A DNA stretch of 64,000 bases from Diphasiastrum complanatum. Its lineage: Eukaryota > Streptophyta > Lycopodiopsida > Lycopodiales > Lycopodiaceae. How positions within the stretch are numbered: position 1 is the stretch's first letter; every line of letters begins with the position of its first letter. The notes beneath the pieces are model-generated. The model had not been told where the DNA came from. It did no database searches and was given only the letters and a program-made list of their open reading frames with translations. The stretch lies in NCBI GenBank assembly GCA_029204225.1, contig CM055096.1, forward strand, positions 63,953,240 through 64,017,239. Direction: 5' to 3'. Positions 11,650-22,651 of this stretch are shown here, piece after piece. Both the position numbers and the translations under genes were made by a program.

Positions 11650-13454
11650 AAGTACAAGTGCATTTAAGGCATTGATCTAAACTATACCCAAATTGGTAGG
11701 TTTTTGGAAACAAGCTAATATTGAGGTAGCGAGGTTGAATGGATAGCTAGAACCATCATATTTGTACCAAATCTTGATGTGGGATGTATGTGTACTTTAC
11801 ACACGTGTGGTTCCATACAAGACCTATTTTGGACAGTAAAATTCAGTTTGGTGCATTTTGAGCTTCATACACCCAATTTTGAGTCAATATAGTGCATTTT
11901 CCAAGCTTTCACTTGCATTGTTTCTATTCCATTGATTTGTTCTTGGTTTAGATCAATCATATAGATGGATTAAAGCTTGTTTACAGTACATTGAAGTTGA
12001 TTCTCTGATTTTTTGAGTGTACATTGAAGTTGAGAGAGAAAGAGTGCTATAAACCAAAGATTAAGGAGTGATTTGCAAGGGGAGTGATTGAAATCCATTA
12101 TACCTTCATTCTAGATTTGTTCAAGAGTAAAAGGGCCGAGTCTAGAAGCATCTAAATGCTAGAAGACACTCTTTGGATCAGTCCTCCAAGTGAAATCTTA
12201 GTGAATTTCTAAAGCACAAACACTCATAAAGGCAAAATCTACCTATGTGATAAGAATTGTTGGCAAGTACTAGGAGAAAAATTTGAGATCCAAATCACAT
12301 TGTTCACCCCTACTCAAGTGTGTGAGTGTGTTTTTTGGCTTGAATTAAAGTCATAAAGGTGAGTGAGGCATATGTGTTGTGGTTGATCCAAAATTTCCAA
12401 GAGATCCTTCCTTTGTAGAGGGCAAGAACTAGTTACTCAATTCTTGACTTTGGTGGAAAATTTGTCTTCTTTATTGTGATCAAATCTTGCTAAGTGGCAT
12501 TAGCTCTTTGTAAGCACATATCTTAGTGAGAGATAAGTATCACATTTCTGGAAATTTTAATTTCATTCCAACTCTAAAGAGGTAGAGTCATTGGTACTTG
12601 GTGGAGTCCAATAGGGGTGAATGAATTCAATTTTTTGAGCAAAATTTTGACATTATATGTATGAAACTCAAATAATTTCTATTCAACTTTCTTTGTGAGA
12701 GTGTGAGGGTCAAGTTGTGATCCCATTGGGAGTCTAGAACATGGAGGAGTCCATATTTGAGTGTTCATGCATGGTTTGGATCTTTGTGAATCTCTAGATG
12801 TCTAAATTTTAAGCTTGGTGAAAAATTATTGACATAGATTGTTATCAAACCATTTCATGTCCATTCCAAATCTCAAGAGTGAGATTCTTTGGGTCAAGAG
12901 GGATTCCAAAAGGGGTGAGTGGATCTGATCGTTGTGTGTTTGAATCAAGTATACATGTCAAGTTTTTGTGATCTAGTGTAGATCCTTTTTGTGAAAATTA
13001 GTGGTTTAATTTGTTGTCAAATCAAATCAAATTCAATCCAAATCTCAAGAGTGAGATTATTTGGGTCAAGAGTGAATCCAAAAGGAGTGACTAAGTTTGA
13101 TTTTCAAGTATTTGAAACAAAACCCATACTTTGTTCAAGAATCTCAAAAGTTGAGAGAACTAGTCAAGAGAAAAGGAAAATCTAGGTGTCAAATCTTTTC
13201 AAATCCATTCCAACTCTCAAGAGGAAGATTCATTGGTATTTGTTGAGTCCAATAGGGGTGTTTGGATCTGATTTTTGTGATTTGATAGAGTGCTTTTGTC
13301 TTAGTGATCAAAACAAAGATTAGTTTCCAATTGACTAGGTTGAAAGAGATATGATTCAAAATTTGTGGTCTAGATCTTGTGTAGATCCTTCTAGATTGTT
13401 GGATGTGTTCAAATCTAGTTTCTTGAGAGTCACAAATTACATTTTGAAAAGTCA
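11650..13454 (+). other. Untranslated leader of non-autonomous element (inverted)
   Basis: This 1.8-kb leader has no long frame. It contains at least four related units of about 65-80 bp at 12561-12625, 12851-12930, 13031-13100 and 13201-13272. Each has the form CATTCCAA-TCTC/AAGAG-GAGATTC-TTGGGT/TA, then a TCCAA-AGGGGTG end. The right boundary at 13454/13455 is the second inversion breakpoint. Confidence 0.6.
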
Positions 13455-14042
13455 GATCACAAGACAAATGGAGAGATTACTCAAGAATGCACCAAAACCA
13501 AGATTTAGCTTTCTTTTCAATTATGGCCAAATGAGCCACCATATATACACAAGAGCTGATGCTTACTCAGCTGATTTTGCACGTGTGAGAGTGCCTAATC
13601 ATCAAAGGATCCACCACTAATCATCAATATGGCACATGGACCAAGTTTCCTAACTTATAACCACCTCCCTTGATTTTAGGCAATTTTCCTAATTTATAGG
13701 GACTTGCACAAATATCTACTACAAGTTGAATCTCAACTACTACTGATGTTTTCACACATGTAAGCAGTCCTTGGCATGTGTGAGATCACTCCTATCCAAG
13801 TGAAATATTTTTTCCTACCAATAAAATGATGCCAAGTGGCATATAGCTAGAAAACTAGATTTTGGTCATTTTAGCCACTAGATCTCAATGAAATGGTATG
13901 TACAACCTATATGACTCATCTAAATGATAAATGCATTTATTTCACACGTGGGAACAGGCTCCACACATGTCTAATGATGATATGTACTACTCATAATGGT
14001 ATTTACAAGATTTGATCAAGTTAGCTTTTGCCAATTTTAACA
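13455..14042 (-). repeat. 5' LTR, first part, of non-autonomous element
   Basis: It is nearly identical to 8817-9405, including the outer ...GCCAATTTTAACA terminus. The rest of the LTR is missing here because it was carried away in the inverted block at 11398-13454. Confidence 0.85.
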
Positions 14043-15493
14043 CCGGTTAGCTCCAGTACACCCGGAAATAACTCCGTCAATCGAAGTTGCTGACTCAGTA
14101 ATGCAGATTCAACCGCATCAGCCACGGAAGTAGCGACATCATTAGCTACTCTGAAGAATGCCAGTTCCATCAAGGCATCATCACCATCATCACAATATAA
14201 GCCGGATTCAACCAGGACCAAGTACAAGAGACAAAGAGTAGATTTTATGATACTGAGCAAGATGAAGAGTCGACACACCACAACATCCAACATGCCGAAA
14301 AAGAGGCGATACAGAGAATTCCTAGTGTCCAGCAAAAGCATAAAATCAAAAATGATGTCGAACCTGCTGTTGTTGATGAAGAACTTTACCAAAAGACCTT
14401 CAAAATGTTGCTGACAAGGATTTAAGAGTCAATCCAACACTTCATCAATCTAGAAAAGGTTTCTAGAAAGCTTGGAAGTAAGTACGATACAATCCAAACT
14501 GACCTCATTCAGAAAGATAGAGGGTTGGAAGCAACCAAAGAAGACCTATTGCAGAAGGACAAAGAACTGCAAGAAGCTCAAATTGAGCTGATGAAGAAGG
14601 ATACAGCCCTAGAGGAAGCCAAAGGCAGATTTGATGCTACTCTAGAGGCATCGGAAGCGATGCAAGATCAATCAAATCAGTTTGAGAATGAGACACATTG
14701 CTTAAACAACAATTGCAAACCCTCCAAGGTTCACTACAACAAGGGAGACACAACTGAAGTGCCCTCCAAAGCACATATAAAGAGCTAAAAGATTAGCAAA
14801 GTAACGCTTCAACTGAGAAAGATATGGCCAAAGCGAACCAAAAGTAGCTGGAGGATTATGTTCTTCAATTGTAGAGTTCTACAGACATGTTGAAACAGGG
14901 CAATACAATATATAAAAACGGACAGAAGAAGCTATCTTGTGGCAAATCAGCGCTGAAGTCACACTTAGAGCTTGTGTTTTCCATGGGAAATATAGAATCG
15001 ATCTAGCCGCATGGAAGGATATTCAATCAAATCCTTCCAGTTGCAGTATTTACAGCCACAAATGGCTGAATACGAGTAGTTGAAAGATGAATTGGAGGAG
15101 GTCAAGTACAATGCAAGCCAAGTCCAAATTCTTGCTAAAGCACCTGTCCAGAAACAAGATCAGTCCACACAGACTGATACACCATCAGAAAAGGCAATTC
15201 AAACTGATATAGTTTTCATACAGATAAAGCGAGATTAGTCTATGTAGACTGATACTAATGTTGCCGAAAAGCCTACACCAACTGCCAAAGCTGCATCAGA
15301 AATATCATTGATTGTTGCAGTTACACCTGTTGCAGCCATTCTACAGCCAAAGGAGACACCAGGTGCCGACAAGCCAAGTAACAGCAACAAAAAGAAAAGA
15401 AAGGTAGTGTACTCACTGTTGAAAACAATATTTCAGGCATTTCAGCAGGATCTAACTACCTTCTTGCCTCCTTTGTATAGCCTAGAACTTTAA
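14043..15493 (+). pseudogene. Extra 3' ORF of gypsy element, coiled-coil part
   Basis: This continues the gypsy frame interrupted by the nested element. Coding-like stretches occur around 14043-14135, 14250-14788 and 15095-15493, separated by stops and shifts. The middle part is strongly heptad-like and charged (LLQKDKELQEAQIELMKKD, then ALEEAKGRFDATLEASEAMQ), predicting a long coiled coil. The last part (15308-15493) is Ala/Pro/Val-rich and contains NSNKKKRKVV (15383-15409), which resembles a classical monopartite nuclear localisation signal. Function is unknown. A nuclear-targeting or particle-associated accessory protein is an inference only. Confidence 0.45.
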
Positions 15494-16085
15494 TGGAAGC
15501 TAGATTACCTACTCCTACTTAGAATTTTTGGATTTATGTAGGAAGAATGGGAAAATCCTTGGACCTATTCAAATATTTGTCATTTTTGGGCCAAACTAAC
15601 AACAAAACAAAAAGGCATTTTAGCACTTGCCATTGTACAGAACCAATTTAATGTTTGTCTTGAAAATATAAATTCAGTGACAAGATGTTTATTCATGTAC
15701 ATATTAGAATACCTAAAACAAATTGAGATGAGTATTCTGCATGCTATGGAAGAGAACAAGAATAAATTAGAGACCGTAAATCTTTTTGAAATTAGTGGAA
15801 TTCAAATTGATTCTAATGTCATTCCATCTACTTTCACTAATGTATCTTATTTCGATGATCTGTGACAAATATACACAAACTGGGAATCCAATTATTGTAA
15901 ATACCTCCAAGATTGAACGAAGATTGTTTGAAGATGAATGACTATTTCCTCGCTACAGTTGGCAAGACAGTTGAACAAGTGAATGAAGAATAAGCCCAAG
16001 CAAAGGCAATTTTTCATAATAAGCCAGCTACTAGAAAAAGACAAAGAAGAACCTGATCAGATTGTTTGCAAGCCGTTGCACATCT
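15494..16085 (+). pseudogene. Decayed 3' end of gypsy internal region
   Basis: Short frames, such as 15677-15865 with YILEYLKQIEMSILHAMEEN, look like broken coding sequence of the same extra ORF, with several stops. No family is recognised. Confidence 0.35.
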
Positions 16086-16098
16086 GAGGAAGGGGATA
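16086..16098 (+). promoter_or_regulatory. Polypurine tract of gypsy element
   Basis: GAGGAAGGGGATA lies directly before the LTR start TGTGGAGACC, as expected for a 3' LTR on the plus strand. Confidence 0.75.
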
Positions 16099-17073
16099 TG
16101 TGGAGACCTATAATTCCACATTGAGCATTTAATTGTGTATATAGTGTAAATTTTCAAATTTTGTATATGTAAATATGCGATAGAGCCTAATTCCACGTAA
16201 AGGCCTATTTGCACTTTAGAAAACATTGCCATTAAGACTCACAACGTTTTAAAACGATGCAGTAGCTATTTTCAACCAACACCTTAATGGTTGGTGATTG
16301 ACAGTTAGGCCTTGTGTTCGTCTCTATAAGAGAACGACACCGACTCATTTGTAACCACACAGAGATCAAATTTTGCTATCAATAAGAGAAGAGAGAGTTC
16401 CAGTTTTCCCTTAAGCTTGAGCAGTCCTTTTCTTCTCTATGTCTATTACAGTTGCACTTCTTATCTTTAGAGCGAATACATTATGAGCCTATATGTAACT
16501 GATTAGCACTCTTCACTCTCTGTACTAAATTTCAGATTTTCTAACATGGATTTACTGGCGACATCCGAGAGCGACAATTCTTACTAATGTTTGTAGGAAA
16601 TCAGTTGAAGCCTAAAAGCATAACTCTAAATAGAACCTGTTTTACCTCTGAATGAGCTAGGTGTTCAGATAAATAACTTAATTGACGTTCTGTTCATTTT
16701 GCTTTCTGCAATAAGAACTAATTAATTCCTTGTGCTTGTTAAGAAGAATTAATGGCCAAACAAATTCTATTGTGAGGGATCTTTTTGCTAGTCGCTATCA
16801 AATTAAGTTGCTTATTGTTATCCTATTCCTTCAGACCTTGAGCAAATCATTTCATGTTGGTGTTTCTGGACACCAATCTACTCAATATCTTTGGATAACC
16901 CGATTTGTCATTGCAATATTCTATTTTGAATATTACATTCACCATCTCTCCATCACCTTTGTACACTTATCATCTGAAAGAGAAGATTTCTCTCTCCCTT
17001 GGGGAATGATAGAACCTTTTATACTAAATAAATCACTGAATTTGTGAAAATCTATAATGACTAGGCTACCACA
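16099..17073 (+). repeat. 3' LTR of large gypsy element (LTR B, 975 bp)
   Basis: It starts TGTGGAGACC and ends GGCTACCACA, and is homologous to 4390-5201. It keeps a block (about 16225-16435) lost from LTR A, including a region TCTCTATAAGAGAACG that could be the promoter and transcription start. Divergence between the two LTRs is substantial, so the insertion is old. Confidence 0.78.
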
Positions 17074-17114
17074 TTAAGCTCGCAATTCACATCGCAAATC
17101 GTGGCGGGTGTTGT

Positions 17115-17385
17115 AGTGAATATAGGCTTCAAGCAAGCAAGAGGTGGATCTTCATCAACATCTCAAGTTGGAGAGGAGGCTATGTCCACCAAGGGCAAAT
17201 TCAAATGCAAAAGCAAAAGTAAGTGGTCTAAAGGGCAAGATCAAGGGGATGCTTCTTCAAATGGAAAGGAGAACATCAAGGGAAAGACAAACACCTTCAA
17301 GGCTCACTTATGATGAGAAGGGTAAGCAAGTTGAAATGACTCATTTGCTTTTCTCACATCTTTTGGTGAATCCTCTTTTGTAGAT
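17115..17385 (+). pseudogene. Copia fragment: gag tail fused to pol linker
   Basis: The left part matches the copia gag C-terminal region also present at 27835-27985 (shared words: SKWSKGQDQ). It then jumps directly to sequence matching the integrase-RT linker at 29100-29180 (GKENIKGKTNTFKAHL). Everything between, including protease and integrase, is missing. It is a small internally deleted scrap without LTRs. Confidence 0.6.
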
Positions 17386-18784
17386 GGAGCTTTGCAAGTG
17401 GATGGATATTTTCACGATTTTACAAAAAGTAATGGATATGGAAAACAAAGTTTTTTCAATGACTTTGATGGTCAAGTTGATGATCAAGAGGTTGATCTCA
17501 AAGGGCTTCAACAAGACAAAAGGGTAGTTGGCAATTTGGAGCTAGTCAAGAGCATCAAAGGATAGTCAATTGGAAAAAATGTTTTGGATCTGGTTTTGCA
17601 GGTTATTGAAGACTCAAGTAAGGTCAAAGGAGCAGCAAGGAAGTGTTGTTCAAGTTTAATTTACTTGTTCTATCTCATGTTTGAACAATTTCATGCGGAC
17701 GTGTGCAAATTGTCAAGATATCGGCGCTATTCTATGATGAATGCCTAACTCTTACGTTGTCTCTTCAGTCATTATATTTGCACTGGATCTTAAATCTATG
17801 GGTACACGATCTAAAATGCATCCATTAATGATCACTTAGATTTCAGGTGGGCCTTTGTCACCATGGAAAATGAACCATAAAGGTTGTTACTTATAAATAA
17901 TACACATAAACTATAGTATTAGTAAATAATATCATACTGTAGATTCAAACAACTAACTCAGAAGTAACGCCCCTGATTCGGTTGACTATAACAAAAATAT
18001 TTAAATATCTAGGTGTGGGCCCAATTTCAAAACACCACATTCAATCTGATTCTAAATCCATCCTAGGTCAATAAGACATTCTCATCGAGAGATTATTATT
18101 AACCTACGAGTAATTGTCTCTTTACAACTCTCATGAATATGCCTATGTTTTACCAACTAGTTTATGCGTGCATATAAGCTCAGTCCAAGGAACTCATTGT
18201 AGATCCACAGGATTAAGAACTTGCGCAAAGATATCATGATCTCACAATGATTCACTACATAGCATATCTCTATAGTTTTCACACAATTTGTAAACAACAT
18301 CTTTTCAACTGAAAATCATGTAACTCAGTTAAATTTAAGAGAGAATATTTCTCAAAGAGTGCTATTTCATAACCAAAATCTCAGCCAAAGATTATTTCAA
18401 AGGAACATATTTTTAGAGTGTGTTTCATTTCTTACATCAACTCATGGATCCTAGTTCACACTGAGATGAAGCTTATCACAACCCACAAGAAACTAGATTT
18501 CAACCAACCACTTTCTTATAATAGAACTCACTAATTCTGATACAAATCGATCGGACTTGTTATCAACAAATTTTCTACTACAAGAGTGTTTTCTAATTTT
18601 CCTTCCCTTACATCTTCTAGTTAGATATACCATAATCTCTAGAAGATTTCAAAACATCCTATCAATTCTGATTCTAGAAATAGGTCTCTCATCTATTCAT
18701 ATCACAAATTCCTCTTGGAATCTATGCAATAGATGTTTTTCCTAGATAAATTTCTAGTCTTTCTACTTCTCCCCCTTTTAATAG
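17386..18784. other. Unassigned sequence before rDNA
   Basis: A short coding-like stretch around 17386-17690 (for example FDGQVDDQEVDLKGLQQDK) has no recognised family. The remainder to the rDNA start is AT-rich without supported genes. Confidence 0.35.
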
Positions 18785-18980
18785 GAAACCACGTTTATGG
18801 GGGGAGAAGTAGTTTCGTGGGAATTCTTGGGCCGGTTGTCGAATCGTCGCTCCCAAGGGGTGAGGTTCTGCCCGGCACTCGGCCTCCGCATGTGAAACTC
18901 AGGAACCTTCGTTGGGACCGGACCGAACCCACTTTGCCTTGGGCTCCTCCCCTCTGGGGATCGGGCTAACTCAAGATAGC
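18785..18980 (+). other. 5' external transcribed spacer, distal part
   Basis: GC-rich sequence with no frame directly precedes the 18S start and differs sharply from the AT-rich DNA to its left. Its position and composition fit the 3' end of a ribosomal ETS. The left edge near 18785 is where the rDNA segment begins. Confidence 0.65.
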
Positions 18981-19888
18981 TACTTGGTTGATCCTGCCAG
19001 TTGTCATATGCTTGTCTCAAAGATTAAGCCATGCATGTGTAAGTATAAACTATCTTGTACTGTGAAACTGCGAATGGCTCATTAAATCAGTTATAGTTTC
19101 TTTGACGGTACCTTGCTACTCGGATACCCGTAGTAATTCTAGAGCTAATACGTGCACCAAATCCCGACTGTAAAGGAAGGGACGTATTTATTAGATAAAA
19201 GGCCAATGCGGGCTTGCCCGGTATTGCAGTGAATCATGATAACTCGTCGAATCGCACGGCCTCAGCGCCGGCGATGTTTCATTCAAATTTCTGTCCTATC
19301 AACTTTCGATGGTAGGATAGTGGCCTACCATGGTGGTGACGGGTGACGGAGAATTAGGGTTTGATTCCGGAGAGGGAGCCTGAGAAACGGCTACCACATC
19401 CAAGGAAGGCAGCAGGCGCGCAAATTATCCAATCCCGACACGGGGAGGTAGTGACAGTAAATAACAATACTGGGCTTTTACAAGTCTGGTAATTGGAATG
19501 AGTACAATCTAAACCTTTTAACGAGGATCCATTGGAGGGCAAGTTTGGTGCCAGCAGCCGTAGTAATTCCAGCTCCAATAGTGTATATCTGAGTTGTTGC
19601 AGTTAAAAAGCTCGTAGTTGGATCTTGGGATGGGGCGTACGGTCCGCCTCCTTTGGTGTGCACTGGTCACTCCATTCTTTTGGTCGGGGACGCGCTCCTG
19701 GCCTTAATTGGCTGGGACGCGGAGTCGACGATGTTACTTTGAAAAAATTAGAGTGCTCAAAGCAGGCCTATGCTCTGAATACATTAGCATGGAATAACGT
19801 GATAGGACTCTGGTCCTATTGTGTTGGTCTTCGGGACCGGAGTAATGATTAATAGGGACAGTTGGGGGCATTCGTATTTCATTGTCAG

Positions 19889-19920
<32 letters not shown>

Positions 19921-19921
19921 T

Positions 19922-19963
<42 letters not shown>

Positions 19964-19985
19964 TGAAAGTTGGGGGCTCGAAGAT

Positions 19986-20021
<36 letters not shown>

Positions 20022-20066
20022 TCGACTAGGGATCGGCGGGTGTTAATTCGATGACCCCGCTGGCAC

Positions 20067-20162
<96 letters not shown>

Positions 20163-20509
20163 GCGGCTTAATTTGACTCAACACAGGGAAACTTACCAAG
20201 TCCAGAAATAGTAAGGATTGACAGATTGAGAGCTCTTTCTTGATTCTATGGGTGGTGGTGCATGGCCGTTCTTAGTTGGTGGAGTGATTTGTCTGGTTAA
20301 TTCCATTAACGACAAGACCTCAGCATGCTAACTAGTTACACGAAGAATCTTCTTGGTGGCCAACTTCTTAGAGGGACTATTCACGTCCAGCGGATGGAAG
20401 TTTGAGGCAATAACGGGTTTGTGATGCCCTTAGATGTTCTGGGCCGCACGCACGCTACACTGATGAATTCAACGAGTTTATGACCTGGGCCGATAGGCCT
20501 GGGTAATCT

Positions 20510-20548
<39 letters not shown>

Positions 20549-20549
20549 A

Positions 20550-20643
<94 letters not shown>

Positions 20644-20701
20644 TTTCGGATTGCGGCGACGCCGGCGGTTCGCCGCCGGTGACGTTGTGAGAAGTTCATT
20701 A

Positions 20702-20759
<58 letters not shown>

Positions 20760-20771
20760 AAAGGATCATTG
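18981..20771 (+). rRNA. 18S rRNA gene copy, probably decayed
   Basis: Full-length small-subunit rRNA sequence runs from TACTTGGTTGATCCTGCCAG to AAGGATCATTG, about 1.79 kb (plant norm about 1.81 kb). Universal blocks such as TTGACGGAAGGGCACCACCA and TTGTACACACCGCCCGTCGC are clear. Several positions differ from the conserved plant consensus as I know it, mostly C-to-T or G-to-A. Examples are the first TACC (here TACT), the GCGTATAT block (here GTGTATAT) and the 3' CCTGCGGAAGG (here CCTACGAAAGG). This suggests a silenced, methylated pseudogene copy rather than an active unit. Confidence 0.95.
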
Positions 20772-21150
20772 ACACACCGATCGAGCAGACCCGGCGAACT
20801 GTGGATGTCCAATGAGGAGCCGCATCCGGAGGTGCGGCTGTCGGAGCGCTCCCAGCCTCGATGGGGGCGGCCCGTCGGATGCGTTGCGGCGGAGCGCGTG
20901 CTCGTCCGATCCGGGGATGCTGGCCACTCGGGTTGCCGCCCACAACGCACCCCTCCTCTGGCTCGGCGCTGACTCTCGGCGCCGGCAGGGGCCCGAGCGT
21001 TCCTCTCTCCCGCGGGAGTGAGATGGGACGCATGAGCACCAAACATGGGAGAATTCCAATGACTGAGTCTGTACTCGGGCACCGCCCGCCCCCCCTCTCT
21101 CTCTATGTCGGGAGACGAGTCGGGACGGCGGTTTCGAACATGCATAACCG
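20772..21150 (+). other. Internal transcribed spacer 1 (ITS1)
   Basis: This is the GC-rich spacer of about 380 bp between 18S and 5.8S. It contains strong local inverted repeats, for example GGCGCTGACTCTCGGCGCC near 20964-20982. The open frames in it and in ITS2 are chance effects of high GC. The angiosperm-conserved ITS1 core motif was not obvious. Confidence 0.9.
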
Positions 21151-21307
21151 AAACAACTCTCAACAACGGATATCTTGGCTCTTGCAACGATGAAGAACGC
21201 AGCGAAATGCGATACGTAATGTGAATTGCAGAATTCCGTGAATCATTGAGTTTTTGAACGCAAGTTGCGCCCGAGGCTCGTTCCAAGGGCATGTCTTCCT
21301 GAGCGCC
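21151..21307 (+). rRNA. 5.8S rRNA gene copy
   Basis: Conserved 5.8S words are present: CAACAACGGATATCTTGGCT, GATGAAGAACGCAGCGAAAT and TTTGAACGCAAGTTGCGCCC. Several transitions from the plant consensus (CTTGGCT for CTCGGCT, GAATCATTGAG for GAACCATCGAG) agree with decay. Ends are approximate to a few bases. Confidence 0.93.
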
Positions 21308-21577
21308 AACGCCCCCCCTCACCCTCTCGCCCCCTCTGCGGGTGCCGAAGGAGTGCAGTTGGCCGTCCGCGACGCATCGATCCGGCGCCAGCCGTCGGCC
21401 GAAATACAAAGTGCGCGTGGGAGCGGCTCCCTAGAAGCCGCGGCCAGGTGGTCCGTCCCTCTCGGGGCGGAGTCTCCCGTCGGTCGGAGCCGCGTGCTCC
21501 CAGCGCCAACGTAGCAGCTCGGCGCACGGTCCGTGTCCTGGGGCCTCCGCGGTCCTGGAACCCGGCCTTGTGCCCCA
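21308..21577 (+). other. Internal transcribed spacer 2 (ITS2)
   Basis: GC-rich spacer of about 270 bp between 5.8S and 26S. It has no coding sequence of its own despite overlapping open frames on both strands. Confidence 0.88.
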
Positions 21578-21913
21578 AGGTTGGACCTCAGATCAGGCAA
21601 GGCTACCCGCTGATTTTAAGCATATCACTAAGCGGAGGAGAAGAAACTAAGCAAGATTTCCCTAGTAACGGCGAGCGAACCGGAAATGCCCAGCTTGAGA
21701 ATCGCGTGACATTGCCGTGCGAATTGTAGTATGGAGAAGCGTCCTCTACAACGGACCGGGCCCAAGTTCCCTGGAATGGGATGTCGGAGAGGGTGAGAGC
21801 CCCGTCGATCTTGGACCCTGTTGCTCCACGAGGCGCTGTCTGCGAGTCGGGCTGTTTGGGAATGCAGCCCTAAGCGGGTGGTAAATGCCATCCAAGGCTA
21901 AATACGGGCAAGA

Positions 21914-21970
<57 letters not shown>

Positions 21971-22651
21971 TAAAAAGTGCTTGAAATTGTTGGGAGGGAA
22001 GCGAATGGAGGCTGTAGGTGCGCCCCGATTGGATGCGGAACGGCGAGAGCTGGTCCGCCGCTCAACGTGGGGTGTTGGTCAGCGTGGGTAGGCTTGGCGG
22101 GACAAAAGGGGGTTGCGATGACCCCGCCGATGCCGTGACGCCTGTCGGGGACTGCAAGCGCGCACCACTTGTGGCGGGCCTTCGGGCACCTGCACGCTTG
22201 GGACGCTGGCGATTTCGGGCCTTCCATCCGACCCGTCTTGAAACACGGACCAAGGAGTCTAGCATGTGTGTGAGCCGGTGGGTGGCAAGCCCATTGAGGC
22301 GCAAGGAAACTGACAGGTGGGATCCCTCTTCGTGGGGGTGCACCATCGACCAACCGTGATCTTCTGTGAAAGGTTCGAGTGTGAGCATACCTGCTGGGAC
22401 CCGAAAGATGGTGAACTATGCCTGAGCAGGGCGAAGCTAGAGGAAACTCTGGTGGAGGCTCGTAGCGATACTGACGTGCAAATCGTTCGTCAGACTTGGG
22501 TATGGGGGTAAAAGACTAATCGAACCATCTAGTAGCTGGTTCCCTCCAAAGTTTCCCTCAGGATAGCTGGAGCTCGTCAAGTTTTATCAGGTAAAGTGAA
22601 CGATTAGAGGCATCGGGGGTAAAACGCTCTCGACCTATTCTCAAACTTTTC
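21578..22651 (+). rRNA. 26S rRNA gene, 5' third only
   Basis: It starts near TTGGACCTCAGATCAGGC and carries the conserved blocks CTGATTTTAAGCATATCACT, AGTAACGGCGAGCGAACCGG and TAGCTGGTTCCCTCC. The homology stops abruptly after CCTATTCTCAAACTTT at about 22651, roughly 1.07 kb into a gene normally about 3.4 kb long. Retrotransposon LTR sequence follows directly. The gene is truncated and cannot be functional. Confidence 0.93.

Larger units (their letters stand above)
8557..14042 (-). mobile_element. Non-autonomous copia-type LTR retrotransposon, nested
   Basis: The insertion is bounded by TGTCAAAG... and ...TTTTAACA and flanked by CCGAT (8552-8556) and CCGGT (14043-14047), a 5-bp target duplication with one mismatch. 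Minus-strand order is: LTR part (14042-13455), inverted block (11398-13454), zinc-knuckle ORF, 467-codon ORF, polypurine tract, complete 3' LTR (9405-8557). Protease, integrase, RT and RNase H are all absent, so it must rely on another element's enzymes. The initiator-tRNA-Met-type primer site in the inverted block points to the copia superfamily. Confidence 0.8.

Noticed and set aside
12561-13272. Repeat series considered as a CRISPR array
   Set aside because: Units are long, diverged and unevenly spaced, and lie in a retroelement leader of a eukaryote.
4390-17073. Reading 4390-17073 as one certain insertion with two LTRs
   Set aside because: The flanking five-base sequences do not match and the LTRs differ in length, so a single insertion is likely but unproven.
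20699-22388. Many long open frames in the GC-rich rDNA, some over 100 codons, on both strands
   Set aside because: They overlap 18S, ITS, 5.8S and 26S sequence. High GC content lowers stop frequency, and none has a domain.
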